61,901 nucleotides of DNA from Mesorhizobium sp. (GTDB taxonomy: Bacteria; Pseudomonadota; Alphaproteobacteria; Rhizobiales; Rhizobiaceae). Location of the stretch: contig SAQR01000039.1 of NCBI GenBank assembly GCA_004020365.1, forward strand, positions 1-61,901, written 5' to 3'. Made by a program: the position numbers and the translations under genes. Position 1 is the first letter of the stretch. The number at the start of each line of letters is the position of its first letter. Below, piece by piece: positions 43,993 through 52,661 of this stretch. The notes below the pieces were generated by a model, which did no database searches, was not told the origin of the DNA, and saw only the letters and a list, made by a program, of their open reading frames with translations.

Positions 43993-45595
43993 TCTGATCG
44001 CTTCCTAACTCGCTGGCCCGCCAGCGGCCAAATCCTGGATCGATCAAGCCGTATAGTGCGAGCAGCACTGTAACGGCCAAAAGGGTCGAAAAGCCGGTAA
44101 ACGCGTCGATCAACAAGTAGCAGACAACGAGTAACGCCACGACCGCCGACATCTTGCACAAAGGCGCACGAAATCGACTTCGGACATCTAATCGGATGGA
44201 GCCATAAATAAATACAAAACAGGTCGAAAAAACGATGAGAAGGCTGCTGTAATGCGTCGGCATACGATAGCGGAACCCGGTGCTCATATGATTGCGACCT
44301 TGGAACATCGAAGACATATCGCCGACTAACCACGCCACAATATTCTCACCACTGGATGCCAGATAAGAGCTTTGGACCTTCATCCATATGGCGACCAGAA
44401 CTCCCAAAACAGTACACCGAAAAACCCCACGCATCACTGTGAGGCCGGTTTCATTCAGCTGGTGCTGACGATCAGCATCCGGTCGCTTCTTCAACTCGGA
44501 TTCAATTTTCCAAAGATCATGAACAACCGTATAGAGCAAAATGAGCCCTGCTAAGAAAAGATAAAACACCAAGCACATGTATAGGTAGGCGAGTCCCGTA
44601 AAAACGACTGTTGCCGGGACAGATATGACCTCGGGACGCACAATAGCTATTTTTCCCCAATCTATGGCATAGTTGCCTCCTCCTTTCATCAACGGGATCA
44701 AAGACACACCGATCCACTGGAAAAGACCCGCGAACAGCAAGCAAATCAAAAACACCGACCAATATGTGTACGACGAAGCGTCAACGTTGCGCATCCAGGC
44801 GTCATCGCTATCCACCTGATCGCTAGGCGCTAGGAGTTTTTTGCGCCCATCACTTTTCCAGAAGGCCAGCAACTCTATGACGAAGAAGAAAAACAGCGGT
44901 AAGAACACCATAAAGTCGAGTGTCCAATTTGCGGCCCAAAGGAATCCAACCTGCTTAACGAGCCCGTCCGCTCGCTCGTAGGTGACGTTGTGGATACCAA
45001 TGATGTAGGACAAAAAGCCGAGGGCGGTCATGCCGGCAAACACCGACGCCGGTAAATTCAGGGGAGATCCGTGACTAAAAAACGCCTCCGATTTCCTCGC
45101 CAGGCTAAAGCGCCGCCTCCGCCTATTGGCGTCAGTATCCCGTGTCGGCTCCGCCGAGTGCACTGAACCGTCATCAATGAGCGCAGTCCGTGGTACATCT
45201 GGAACCGCCGCCGCAACGCCGCTTCCGGCTCTCTTCCATTCTCGTCTCTTGGCCGATAACCGCGATTGCGCCGCACTAAGCTCCATCTGCCATTCGCTAG
45301 TTGCGACCGGATCATCGCATCCAAAAATCCTCGCCAGCCAACGAATGTTGGCAGCGCTAATCCCTTTCTCATTCTCTTGAAACCAAAGCTGCACCGTTCG
45401 CAGATCGACCCCAACCGGATTGGAATCAATCTGTGAAATCGCCTCTGCGAGAAGCTCGGGCGTCCATGGGCCTGCAGGAAACCCGTCCTTGCTCAATGGC
45501 CGACCAGCACCCGCTGCGGCCAACCGCTTGAATAATTCTTTGAAATCACTTTCGTCTCCCGGCGGAGGGAGAAATATTTTTCCATTCTTAATCAA
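43982..45595 (-). CDS. RcgA-like membrane protein (putative transporter)
   Basis: A 537-aa protein. The first ~110 residues hold a helix-turn-helix-like unit (LRTVQLWFQENEKGISAANIRWLARIFGC). From about residue 185 there are roughly eight hydrophobic segments, e.g. FLICLLFAGLFQWIGVSLIPL and MVFLPLFFFFVIELLAF. As I recall, this fits the rhizobial RcgA family, annotated as a putative transporter beside conjugation genes; the family name is from memory and the function is unproven. GC content falls to about 45% in parts, far below the rest. It is first in an operon with the hydrolase. Confidence 0.6.
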   Translation of the reverse strand: MIKNGKIFLPPPGDESDFKELFKRLAAAGAGRPLSKDGFPAGPWTPELLAEAISQIDSNPVGVDLRTVQLWFQENEKGISAANIRWLARIFGCDDPVATSEWQMELSAAQSRLSAKRREWKRAGSGVAAAVPDVPRTALIDDGSVHSAEPTRDTDANRRRRRFSLARKSEAFFSHGSPLNLPASVFAGMTALGFLSYIIGIHNVTYERADGLVKQVGFLWAANWTLDFMVFLPLFFFFVIELLAFWKSDGRKKLLAPSDQVDSDDAWMRNVDASSYTYWSVFLICLLFAGLFQWIGVSLIPLMKGGGNYAIDWGKIAIVRPEVISVPATVVFTGLAYLYMCLVFYLFLAGLILLYTVVHDLWKIESELKKRPDADRQHQLNETGLTVMRGVFRCTVLGVLVAIWMKVQSSYLASSGENIVAWLVGDMSSMFQGRNHMSTGFRYRMPTHYSSLLIVFSTCFVFIYGSIRLDVRSRFRAPLCKMSAVVALLVVCYLLIDAFTGFSTLLAVTVLLALYGLIDPGFGRWRASELGSDQSVS

Positions 45596-45836
45596 TGGCT
45601 TACAGGCGCTGCTTTCGTTTCGTTTCGCTGGCCTTCGTATCCTATCGTGCGCTCGCCCTCAATCAACGTTTTTATGAACCCGCGAAGGACCACCAAACCG
45701 CGAGGGGGCTAACCGAATTTGTCCAGGATGTCAGGAAGGGATGCAGTGCCGTTCCAGACCCATGCCTGGAACCGCATTCCGGTATCTTCCGGGAAAAATG
45801 AAGATGATTGGATGTCTTTTTCCGCACCGCAGAACG

Positions 45837-46163
45837 ATGTCGTCGAGCATTGCGCGCCACAAGCGCGCGCGGCAGGGAAGGATCGCGACCGAGGAACCGT
45901 CTGCATCGGCATGGAAACTTGCGCGTTATCCGGCGCTGATCTTCTTTCGCTGGCGCGAGAAGCGTGCTCTTTCCAATCTGATCGTGCTTGCGCCGGCAAA
46001 CGCCGATGAGGCCCGTCAGAAACTTGTCTATCTCATAGCCGTGATGGTGGCTGATCCGGCCACACCGGATGCAATCGGTATCGCAAACGCAATCAAGACG
46101 CTGAAGCCCTTTGAAGGAACACTGGCTCACTGCCTGAGTAAACGGAGAACGCTGTTTCAATGA
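45837..46163 (+). CDS. Small hypothetical protein (108 aa)
   Basis: A frame from ATG 45837 encodes MSSSIARHKRARQGRIATEE and later WREKRALSNLIVLAPANADEAR and VADPATPDAIGIANAIKTLK. It is basic at the N-terminus and helical after. Not recognised. It sits between the RcgA-like and secretion-accessory operons and converges with the latter. The frame also opens upstream at 45741, but that part is not protein-like. Confidence 0.45.
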   Translation: MSSSIARHKRARQGRIATEEPSASAWKLARYPALIFFRWREKRALSNLIVLAPANADEARQKLVYLIAVMVADPATPDAIGIANAIKTLKPFEGTLAHCLSKRRTLFQ

Positions 46164-46233
46164 TTCGCCGTTGTGACGCACCGTGCCGAACCGTCAATTT
46201 CGGGCGTGGTGGCAATGGAAAGCACAGACTTGT

Positions 46234-46718
46234 CTATTTGCGCAGATCGAACCAGTGGCGTGACACCTTTCCATCGCCGACCGTGATGTCGAAATAATAT
46301 AGATCCCCCCGTCTGCGCGGGCCATCGTCACGGTTTCCTGACAACCGTCGCGGCCGCCATAGCCTGACGGGCAGCTGCTTCGAACCTGAATACAGAGGTC
46401 CCCCTGACCCCCGCGATGATTGTGGTTGCTGGATCCGACACTCCATCCGGAAGGGCATTCCTCATAGGCTTCGTAGCCGGGCTTGCCGATTCCGGCTTCA
46501 GGGCAAGTCGGCCACGAAAATCCCCAGCTGCCCATCGCCGAAATCAGCCGGTTGATCGGTGGGTGACACGCTGGCATGCCAGGCCAGGCCGGGTTCGAGG
46601 ACGATGCACAAAGAAGCACTTCGCATCCCCATTCACTCGCCTTGGCGCGATTCGCAAGCAGAAACCAAGCCATCGCAGACAGGATTGTGACAGCGGAGGT
46701 CACCTTCGCAAGGCTCAT
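46234..46718 (-). pseudogene. Exported Cys-rich protein, frameshifted in a C6 tract
   Basis: The frame from ATG 46718 has a signal peptide (MSLAKVTSAVTILSAMAWFLLA), then many cysteines (WGCEVLLCASSSNPAW; CHPPINRLISAMGSWGFSWP; CPSGYGGRDGCQETVTMA). After MARADGG the sensible continuation DLYYFDITVGDGKVSRHWFD is in the next frame and stops at 46234. The shift coincides with a run of six C at 46305-46310, so either a sequencing error or a slippage mutation is likely. It is the last gene of the four-gene minus-strand operon divergent from virB; a role with the secretion channel is inferred from position. Confidence 0.65.
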
Positions 46719-46739
46719 CGGTAGCCTCCTTCAACGAAT

Positions 46740-47435
46740 TCATCGGTCCGTTCGTCGTGGACGTTTCCGTGCATCCTCAAATGGCGGTGAAATCTCGCTC
46801 TCTCGCTCGGCTAACACGTTGAAATCCGCGATCGGCAGTCGTGACAGCGTCCGGTCTACGGCTTTCGCGCGCCATTCCGGCATGTCGAGCACATAGGTGG
46901 CCCATATGCCATGGCGGGCGGACATGGCGTAGTTCTGCCACGTTACATACTCAGCAGGCGCCGGCGACATCGTTCGGGCCCAGCCGACCCGCAACATCTC
47001 CAGAGCAAGGTCACGCCCGCGCACTGAGCAGCGGCCGAGGAGGGCTCCATCGGCATCGTGTGTCTGAACCACGCAGGTCACCTGAGCACTGCCAACCGTT
47101 CGCTTGAACCACGCTTTGGCGAGCGGACCGCATGGAACCGGTTTCGGGATCGAGCTGTCGCCATGCCGGCGGGGGTCATAGGACCATTGCGGCAGTTCGC
47201 ACGTGTCGATCGAGGCGAGTCGCACAATCTTGCCACCCTTTGGGAACCAAAGGGTTCGTCCATCGATGACGGACGTGCGGCCGGAGATTTTCAGGGGTGC
47301 GGCCGTGTAGGGGCCAGTATGAGCGTCGGCCGTCGATGGTCCTTGGCCATGTAATGGGTCGGCGGTATGAGCGGGGTAGGGCAGGGCGGTCATCAGCAGC
47401 GCGACCACCCTTGACCGGACAGTCACGAATATCAT
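46740..47435 (-). CDS. Exported SNase-fold (thermonuclease family) protein 1
   Basis: A 231-aa protein with an N-terminal signal (VTVRSRVVALLMTALPYPAHTA). The SNase barrel shows VIDGRTLWF, IVRLASIDTCELPQ and GALLGRCSVRGRDLALEMLRVGWA. Relative to staphylococcal nuclease the VxDGDT aspartate is replaced (DGRT), while the RL, ID...E and GR positions persist, so catalysis is doubtful. The ATG overlaps the preceding gene's stop (ATGA). The Arg-rich C-terminus is unusual. Probably periplasmic. Confidence 0.7.
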   Translation of the reverse strand: MIFVTVRSRVVALLMTALPYPAHTADPLHGQGPSTADAHTGPYTAAPLKISGRTSVIDGRTLWFPKGGKIVRLASIDTCELPQWSYDPRRHGDSSIPKPVPCGPLAKAWFKRTVGSAQVTCVVQTHDADGALLGRCSVRGRDLALEMLRVGWARTMSPAPAEYVTWQNYAMSARHGIWATYVLDMPEWRAKAVDRTLSRLPIADFNVLAERESEISPPFEDARKRPRRTDR

Positions 47436-47968
47436 GGTTCGATTCTTTCATGGCCCGCGGCCTGACCGAGCAGAACGGCGGGGTGCTGGACATCTTCAAA
47501 CTGCCAGAGGCCGACTCTCTTTACCCGTGCGGCCTGCTCTGCCACAGCGTAGGGTGCGTGATAGGGCAGGCCGCGCGCGTCGAGCGAGGCGAACGCAAAA
47601 CCCGAAGCGATCATGAGATTGGCGAGATCCAGCCGATCCGCTCCGATCGTCGCATAGCAAGAGACGAAGACAGTTTCGGCCGATCGTGCAACCTGCGCAC
47701 ATTCAGGTTTGGTGTCGGCAATGTAAGCGGCGAGGACGGCAAGCGATGCCTCCCCACAGTCGCGACGGGTACCAGCTTTGTCGGTATAGAACGTTCCTCG
47801 AAGACAGGCCTGCGTGCCGAAGAGGCGGAAGTGCTGGTCGCCATCCGTCCAGCTGTCGCCGCTTTCGAGTGTCACACCCGGTTTGACCCGGAAATACCCT
47901 TCAGGTGGGGCGGCCGCCGCCGGGGTAGAACTGAACGCCAGCGCCAGGAAAAGGGCAGGGGGCCTCAT
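47432..47968 (-). CDS. Exported SNase-fold protein 2 (degenerate)
   Basis: A 178-aa protein from ATG 47968 with a clear signal peptide (MRPPALFLALAFSSTPAAAA). SNase-like remnants include FRLFGTQACLRG (the DxxE site is lost), RRDCGEASLAVLAAYI, VSCYATIGADRLDLANLMIASG and KRVGLWQF. Four or more cysteines suggest disulfides. No catalytic acid pair is left, so a binding or structural role is more likely. It is coupled by ATGA to genes on both sides. Confidence 0.65.
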   Translation of the reverse strand: MRPPALFLALAFSSTPAAAAPPEGYFRVKPGVTLESGDSWTDGDQHFRLFGTQACLRGTFYTDKAGTRRDCGEASLAVLAAYIADTKPECAQVARSAETVFVSCYATIGADRLDLANLMIASGFAFASLDARGLPYHAPYAVAEQAARVKRVGLWQFEDVQHPAVLLGQAAGHERIEP

Positions 47969-48567
47969 TGCCCCGCGATCCTTGGATCGGCCCACATGCC
48001 AAAACCACGGCGGCCGATTTCTTCGGCCTCCTTGAGGTCAGTTCGCGCCGGTGTTCCATCTGGCCGGCGGCCAATGCGGTGGCTGCCCAGCGAGACAAGC
48101 TGTTCCTCGAACATGTCGATCGTGTCGAGGCTGCCAGGATAGCTGTAGTAGCCGTAGCAGGTGGCATCCTGCGCCTTTGCGCCAGTCTCGCTGACGAAGG
48201 CCCTGCAGTAGATGACTTTCGGCGACTGGAGGAGCGTCTCGAGCCCGCGGCGCGCATAGTCATCGCACGAACCCGCGAACCCCTCCTTGCGATTGACCAT
48301 CTCACCCTCGCACGGCTCGATGCCATAAAGGTGCACGGTCAGATCGGCGTCGACACGAAAGTCAGTGGCTGACGTGGCCCGGAAGCCTGAGGCGGAGGCA
48401 TAGCCCTTGCGTTCCGAAACCTTCCCCTGCCCGTCGTAATACTCCATGACCAGGACTGTTTTGCCCGGCGCCGCCAGCGAGCGGATATAAGCCTCGTCGA
48501 CGGGCTCGGTTGCATATGCTGGCAGGCACACGCCGACAGTCATCAGGCACCCGGCTGCACGTCTCAT
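47965..48567 (-). CDS. Exported SNase-fold protein 3 (degenerate), first of the operon
   Basis: A 200-aa protein from ATG 48567; signal MRRAAGCLMTVGVCLPAYA. The SNase-like core includes DLTVHLYGIEPCEG (Arg and Asp of the active site changed to His and Glu), YARRGLETLLQSPKVIYCRAF and the family's closing RRGFGMWADPR. Cysteines at several positions suggest disulfides. It starts 145 bp from the divergent virB operon, so the two may share regulation. Confidence 0.65.
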   Translation of the reverse strand: MRRAAGCLMTVGVCLPAYATEPVDEAYIRSLAAPGKTVLVMEYYDGQGKVSERKGYASASGFRATSATDFRVDADLTVHLYGIEPCEGEMVNRKEGFAGSCDDYARRGLETLLQSPKVIYCRAFVSETGAKAQDATCYGYYSYPGSLDTIDMFEEQLVSLGSHRIGRRPDGTPARTDLKEAEEIGRRGFGMWADPRIAGQ

Positions 48568-48609
48568 CGCAGTCGTCTCCAGGTTGTCATTACACAGGAC
48601 ACTGCCGCG

Positions 48610-48628
48610 CTTGCATCCGGATTGCAAG
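48610..48628. promoter_or_regulatory. Palindrome in the divergent SNase/virB control region
   Basis: CTTGCA (48610-48615), spacer TCCGGAT, TGCAAG (48623-48628). The dyad lies 43 bp from the minus-strand start and about 17 bp before the candidate virB promoter box. It is a possible binding site for a regulator of both operons. Confidence 0.4.
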
Positions 48629-48644
48629 AAAAATCACAACCTAT

Positions 48645-48673
48645 TTGACATTGTTTTTTGACTCGCATAAGCA
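48645..48673 (+). promoter_or_regulatory. Candidate promoter of the virB operon
   Basis: TTGACA (48645-48650), a 17-bp spacer and TAAGCA (48668-48673), about 40 bp before the virB1 start. The -35 box is perfect; the -10 box is weak, which suits an activator-dependent promoter. Confidence 0.45.
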
Positions 48674-48711
48674 TTTCGTCATCCATCATACAAGGCTCTG
48701 GATGCGACACC

Positions 48712-49593
48712 ATGGCTGCGCACTGCTTGATCCAACCGCTCGCACCGCTGTTTGCGGTGACATTTCTCACGAACATGTGCGCGATCATACCAAGCGAAGC
48801 GAACGCGTCCGAACCAGCGGAGCAGCCGGTAATTCGTGCCGAAAAATCTACGTCGAACGGCCAGCAATGGGTGGCCTCGTTCTCCTCGGATAACGTTGCC
48901 GAGGCGCGTTGGGCTAGACCGCAGCGCGAGTACCTGATTGGAGAACAAGGTCGAATTGTCCCCGGCGAGGGGTCGGCTGAGGCCGTCACGCCGGACAAGG
49001 CTCTTGCGCTCAAAGGCGGTCATTCTGGTCGTTTTTTTTCTGACGAGGCAGCGGGGGCCGTAGCTGGATGCGGTCCATCGCCGGCCACACCCGAAGACAT
49101 CACACGCCTGGTGGTCGAAGCAGCGAAACGGCACGAAGTCGATGTCGATTTTGCCATCGCGGTCGCTATCGCCGAGAGCCGGCTTGATCGCCTGCGCAAC
49201 TCACCCAAGGGTGCACGCGGGCCTATGCAGCTCATGCCGGACACGGCCGAGCGCTTCGGCGTGACCGACATCTGCGACCCTGAACAGAATATCGACGGAG
49301 GTGTTCGCTACCTGCGTGAGTTGGCCAACGAATTCCGCAACCCGTTGCTGGTTGCGGCGGCCTACAACGCTGGCGAGGGCCGCGTGCGCGAGCATGCCGG
49401 CATTCCCCCCTTTAAGGAGACGCTGGCGTACGTCGCGGAAGTTCTCAACGTCCAGATGGAACTTGACGGAAGCGGCCCCATTGCCCGCGAACCAGGCGGT
49501 TCGGCCGACGAGCAGCAACCCGTACCCAACACCAGTGGAGTGATCCCCTCACGCGAGCGCCGCCAGTGGGTCGGCGGCGTCATGCATTTCTAG
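48712..49593 (+). CDS. virB1: VirB1-like lytic transglycosylase
   Basis: A 293-aa SLT-type murein hydrolase from ATG 48712; an in-frame upstream ATG at 48658 is possible. After a hydrophobic export region (MAAHCLIQPLAPLFAVTFLT), the catalytic core reads FAIAVAIAESRLD (active-site Glu), GARGPMQLMPDTAERFGV, NIDGGVRYLRELANEF and VAAAYNAGEGRV. It opens peptidoglycan for the secretion channel. It is the first gene of the virB run; virB2 starts 12 bp after its stop. Confidence 0.9.
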   Translation: MAAHCLIQPLAPLFAVTFLTNMCAIIPSEANASEPAEQPVIRAEKSTSNGQQWVASFSSDNVAEARWARPQREYLIGEQGRIVPGEGSAEAVTPDKALALKGGHSGRFFSDEAAGAVAGCGPSPATPEDITRLVVEAAKRHEVDVDFAIAVAIAESRLDRLRNSPKGARGPMQLMPDTAERFGVTDICDPEQNIDGGVRYLRELANEFRNPLLVAAAYNAGEGRVREHAGIPPFKETLAYVAEVLNVQMELDGSGPIAREPGGSADEQQPVPNTSGVIPSRERRQWVGGVMHF

Positions 49594-49605
49594 CCGGAGG
49601 CCGAC

Positions 49606-49941
49606 ATGAACAGTCCTTCTCAACCTTCTGCCCAAATGCCTGCAATGAGAATGGCCGCGCTCACGACGATCGTGCTCGTTTGCTCGATGCTGGCGGATCC
49701 AGCCTTTGCCCAATCCTCTGGCGCGTTCGCACCGCTCGAAACCGCGGTGCAGATGATCGTGGATTTTATAACCGGTCCCTTCGGGCGACTGCTCGCGATC
49801 ATCGCGGTGATCGCACTCGGATTTCTCGCCTTTGCCGGACGTCTCTCCTGGTTCACGGCCGGCGCGGTCGTCCTCGGCATCGGTCTGGTCTTTGGCGCGC
49901 CGGCGATCGTCGACGAGATGATCGCGGCCGTGGGGAACTGA
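49606..49941 (+). CDS. virB2: VirB2-like pilin
   Basis: A 111-aa protein with a signal region ending ADPAFAQ, then a mature part with two hydrophobic helices (LLAIIAVIALGFLAFAG and WFTAGAVVLGIGLVFGA), the standard VirB2/TrbC pilin layout. It polymerises to form the pilus. A ribosome site GGAGG lies before the ATG. Confidence 0.85.
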   Translation: MNSPSQPSAQMPAMRMAALTTIVLVCSMLADPAFAQSSGAFAPLETAVQMIVDFITGPFGRLLAIIAVIALGFLAFAGRLSWFTAGAVVLGIGLVFGAPAIVDEMIAAVGN

Positions 49942-49944
49942 GCG

Positions 49945-50244
49945 ATGATCGAGGTCACCGACGAAAAGCCCCATCTCACGCCGCTGGTCATCGGCCTCAC
50001 ACGGCCGCCGATGATGTGGGGGATTCCGCTGAACGCCTTTTACATCATCGTCGGCGTAACGCTCATCGCATTCCTGGTCAGCGGGAGCTTCTGGTCGGCG
50101 CTGATCGCGCCGTTGACCTATCTCGCTCTCTTCGCCTTCTGCAGCCGTGACATCAGGATCCTCGACCTAGCCCAGGTCGCCGGCCGCCGCACCCCGCGGA
50201 CGCCGAACCGACTGTTCTGGCGCACCAACTCCTATGGACCGTGA
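49945..50244 (+). CDS. virB3: VirB3-like inner-membrane protein
   Basis: A 99-aa protein with the VirB3 hallmarks TPLVIGLTRPPMMWGIPL and two membrane helices around residues 30-65, followed by RDIRILDLAQV. It starts 3 bp after virB2 and its stop overlaps the virB4 start as GTGA. It anchors the VirB4 ATPase at the membrane. Confidence 0.85.
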   Translation: MIEVTDEKPHLTPLVIGLTRPPMMWGIPLNAFYIIVGVTLIAFLVSGSFWSALIAPLTYLALFAFCSRDIRILDLAQVAGRRTPRTPNRLFWRTNSYGP

Positions 50245-52661
50245 TCATGCTGAACGTCGTCGCCGAGGAACTTGGGTTTGGCAGGGAACAGCGCCGCGAG
50301 CGGCCGATGTCGACCCATATTCCATATCTTCGTCATGTCGCTGACACCGTAGTCGGTATCGAAAGCGGCGCGATCCTTTCAGTGATCAAGCTGGACGGGC
50401 TGTTCTTCCAGACGGAGGATCAGGCCGAGCTCAACATGCGCGCCGCTGTCCAGAACACCATGATCAGGGCGTTGGGATCGAGCCGGTATTCGCTCTGGTC
50501 GACGGTGATCCGCAAGGAGGTCAAGCCCGCTATCGAAGGGAGCTTTTCGGACTCCTTCTGCGCTCTGTTGAATACGCGCTACATGGCGTCGTTGTGCGAA
50601 AAGCGCATGTTCACCAACGAGCTCTATCTAACGATCGTCCGCTCGGGCATGCGCGGGGCGCTGGGAGCGGCCGAGACGTTTTCGCGCCTGCTCGATCGCT
50701 CGTCCGGCGCCGAGGTCCAGCAACAACGCCTGCACGAGCGCGTCAACGAACTCGAAGAGATCGTCAGTAACATCACTCGCGAGCTCCAGAAGTATGGCGC
50801 GCGGCCGCTCGGGATCGCTTATCGCGATGGTCAACCTTATTCGGAGCCGTGTGCGTTCTTTAACACGATCCTGACCTGCGGTGTCTCCCGCGACATGCGG
50901 CTGCCGCGGATGGGTATCCGCAGCTACGTCGGCACGTCGCGGCTACACTTCTCGAAGCGGACGATGCAGGCGCAGGGGCCGACCGAGGCCGAGAATCGCT
51001 TCGGCGCGATGCTGTCCATCAAGGAGTACCCGCCCTTCTCCGGACCCGGGATGCTCGATGGTCTTCTGCAGATGAATCACGAGTTCATCTGTACCCAGTC
51101 GTTCACGCTTGCTGACAAGCCGATCGCGCAGGAACGCATCTCCCGCCTGCAGCGCCAGATCCACGCGTCGGATGAATCCGGCAGCACCGTCGAGACCGAC
51201 ATCGACTTCGCACTGAACAGCCTGCTCAACCAGGAGGCCGTTTTCGGCTATCACCATTTCAGCCTGCTATGCTTGTCGCGCGATCTCGCTGGTCTCGATA
51301 AAGCCGTCGCCGAACTCGGCTCGTGTCTCACCGACATGAACATCAACTGGCTGCGCGAGGACCTGAACATGGAGGCCTCTTTCTGGGCGCAGCTTCCCGG
51401 CAATCATGCCTACATCGCGCGCTCCTGCATGCTGTCGAGCGCGAATTTTTCCGGGTTCTCGTCACTCCATAATTTCGCGACAGGCCGGGCGAGGGGAGTT
51501 CATTGGGGTCTGCCGATCTCCATCCTCGAGACGACGTCGCAGACGCCATACTGGTTCAACTTCCATCAGCGCGACATCGGGCATTTTTTGGTCACCGGCC
51601 CGACAGGTTCGGGCAAGACGGTGGCGCTTACCTTTCTGCTCGCCCAGGCTTTCCGCATTTCACCCGAGCCGCGCGCCGTCTTCTTCGACAAGGATCGCGG
51701 CGCCGAGATTTTCATCCGAGCCGTCGGCGGCGACTACGAGGTGCTTCAGCCCGGCGTTGCGACCGGCTTCAATCCGCTGCAGATGGAGAACACTCCTGCA
51801 AATCGCGAGTTCCTGCATCGGCTGTTCAAGGCCATGCTCGATCCCGCCGATGGCCGCGGGTTCTCACAGGAAGAAGAAGACACGCTGGAGCGCGCGATTG
51901 GTCGTATCTGTCAGGAACCGATTGAGCAGCGCACCCTAGCCAACCTATCCGGGCTCCTGATGGGCAGGGCGCGTTCCGACGCGAACGATCTTCAGTCGCG
52001 CCTGCGTCCCTGGTTCGAGGGCGAGAAGGCCTGGCTCTTCAACGCGCCGCGGGATGTCCTGTCTTTCTCGGGCCGGCGGATCTTCGGTTTCGACATGACA
52101 CACATCCTCGACAATCAGGACGTGCGCACGCCGGCGCTGATGTATCTCTACCACCGTCTTGATGAGTTGCTCACCGGCGAGCCGGTTCTCATTTTCATGG
52201 ACGAAGGCTGGAAGCTTCTGCAGGACCCAGTCTTTTCCAACTACATTGTCGACAAGATGAAGACGATCCGAAAACTCAACGGGATCGTCGGATTCGGCAC
52301 TCAGTCAGCGGCCGACATCGCACGGGCACCGCAATCGCACACGCTGATCGAGCAGTCCGCGACCAATCTGCATTTTCCCAATCCGCGCGCAGACGAGGAA
52401 AGCTACATCCGCCGCTTCGGCCTTACCGCCAAAGAGTTCGCCTTTATCCGTAACACGCCGCCCGAGCGGCGGACTTTTTTGATCAAGCACGGCAACGACT
52501 CGGTCATCGCCAGACTCGATCTCTCCTCCATGCCGGACCTCGTGCGCGTGATGTCCGGGCGGAAGGAGACGATCGAGCAATGCGCGGCGCTCCGCGCGCG
52601 GCTCGGTGACGATCCGGCAAACTGGTTGCCCGAATTCTGCGGCTGGGAGCATGCGGCATGA
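50241..52661 (+). CDS. virB4: VirB4-like secretion ATPase
   Basis: An 806-aa AAA-type ATPase. The N-terminal part (RERPMSTHIPYLRHVADTVV) is the CagE/TrbE/VirB domain; Walker A GPTGSGKT lies near residues 453-460, and Walker B PVLIFMDEGWKLLQDP near 650, followed by IVGFGTQSAADIARA. It powers pilus assembly and substrate transfer. Starts at GTG 50241 or ATG 50247; the former overlaps virB3's stop. Length is normal. Confidence 0.93.
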   Translation: MIMLNVVAEELGFGREQRRERPMSTHIPYLRHVADTVVGIESGAILSVIKLDGLFFQTEDQAELNMRAAVQNTMIRALGSSRYSLWSTVIRKEVKPAIEGSFSDSFCALLNTRYMASLCEKRMFTNELYLTIVRSGMRGALGAAETFSRLLDRSSGAEVQQQRLHERVNELEEIVSNITRELQKYGARPLGIAYRDGQPYSEPCAFFNTILTCGVSRDMRLPRMGIRSYVGTSRLHFSKRTMQAQGPTEAENRFGAMLSIKEYPPFSGPGMLDGLLQMNHEFICTQSFTLADKPIAQERISRLQRQIHASDESGSTVETDIDFALNSLLNQEAVFGYHHFSLLCLSRDLAGLDKAVAELGSCLTDMNINWLREDLNMEASFWAQLPGNHAYIARSCMLSSANFSGFSSLHNFATGRARGVHWGLPISILETTSQTPYWFNFHQRDIGHFLVTGPTGSGKTVALTFLLAQAFRISPEPRAVFFDKDRGAEIFIRAVGGDYEVLQPGVATGFNPLQMENTPANREFLHRLFKAMLDPADGRGFSQEEEDTLERAIGRICQEPIEQRTLANLSGLLMGRARSDANDLQSRLRPWFEGEKAWLFNAPRDVLSFSGRRIFGFDMTHILDNQDVRTPALMYLYHRLDELLTGEPVLIFMDEGWKLLQDPVFSNYIVDKMKTIRKLNGIVGFGTQSAADIARAPQSHTLIEQSATNLHFPNPRADEESYIRRFGLTAKEFAFIRNTPPERRTFLIKHGNDSVIARLDLSSMPDLVRVMSGRKETIEQCAALRARLGDDPANWLPEFCGWEHAA

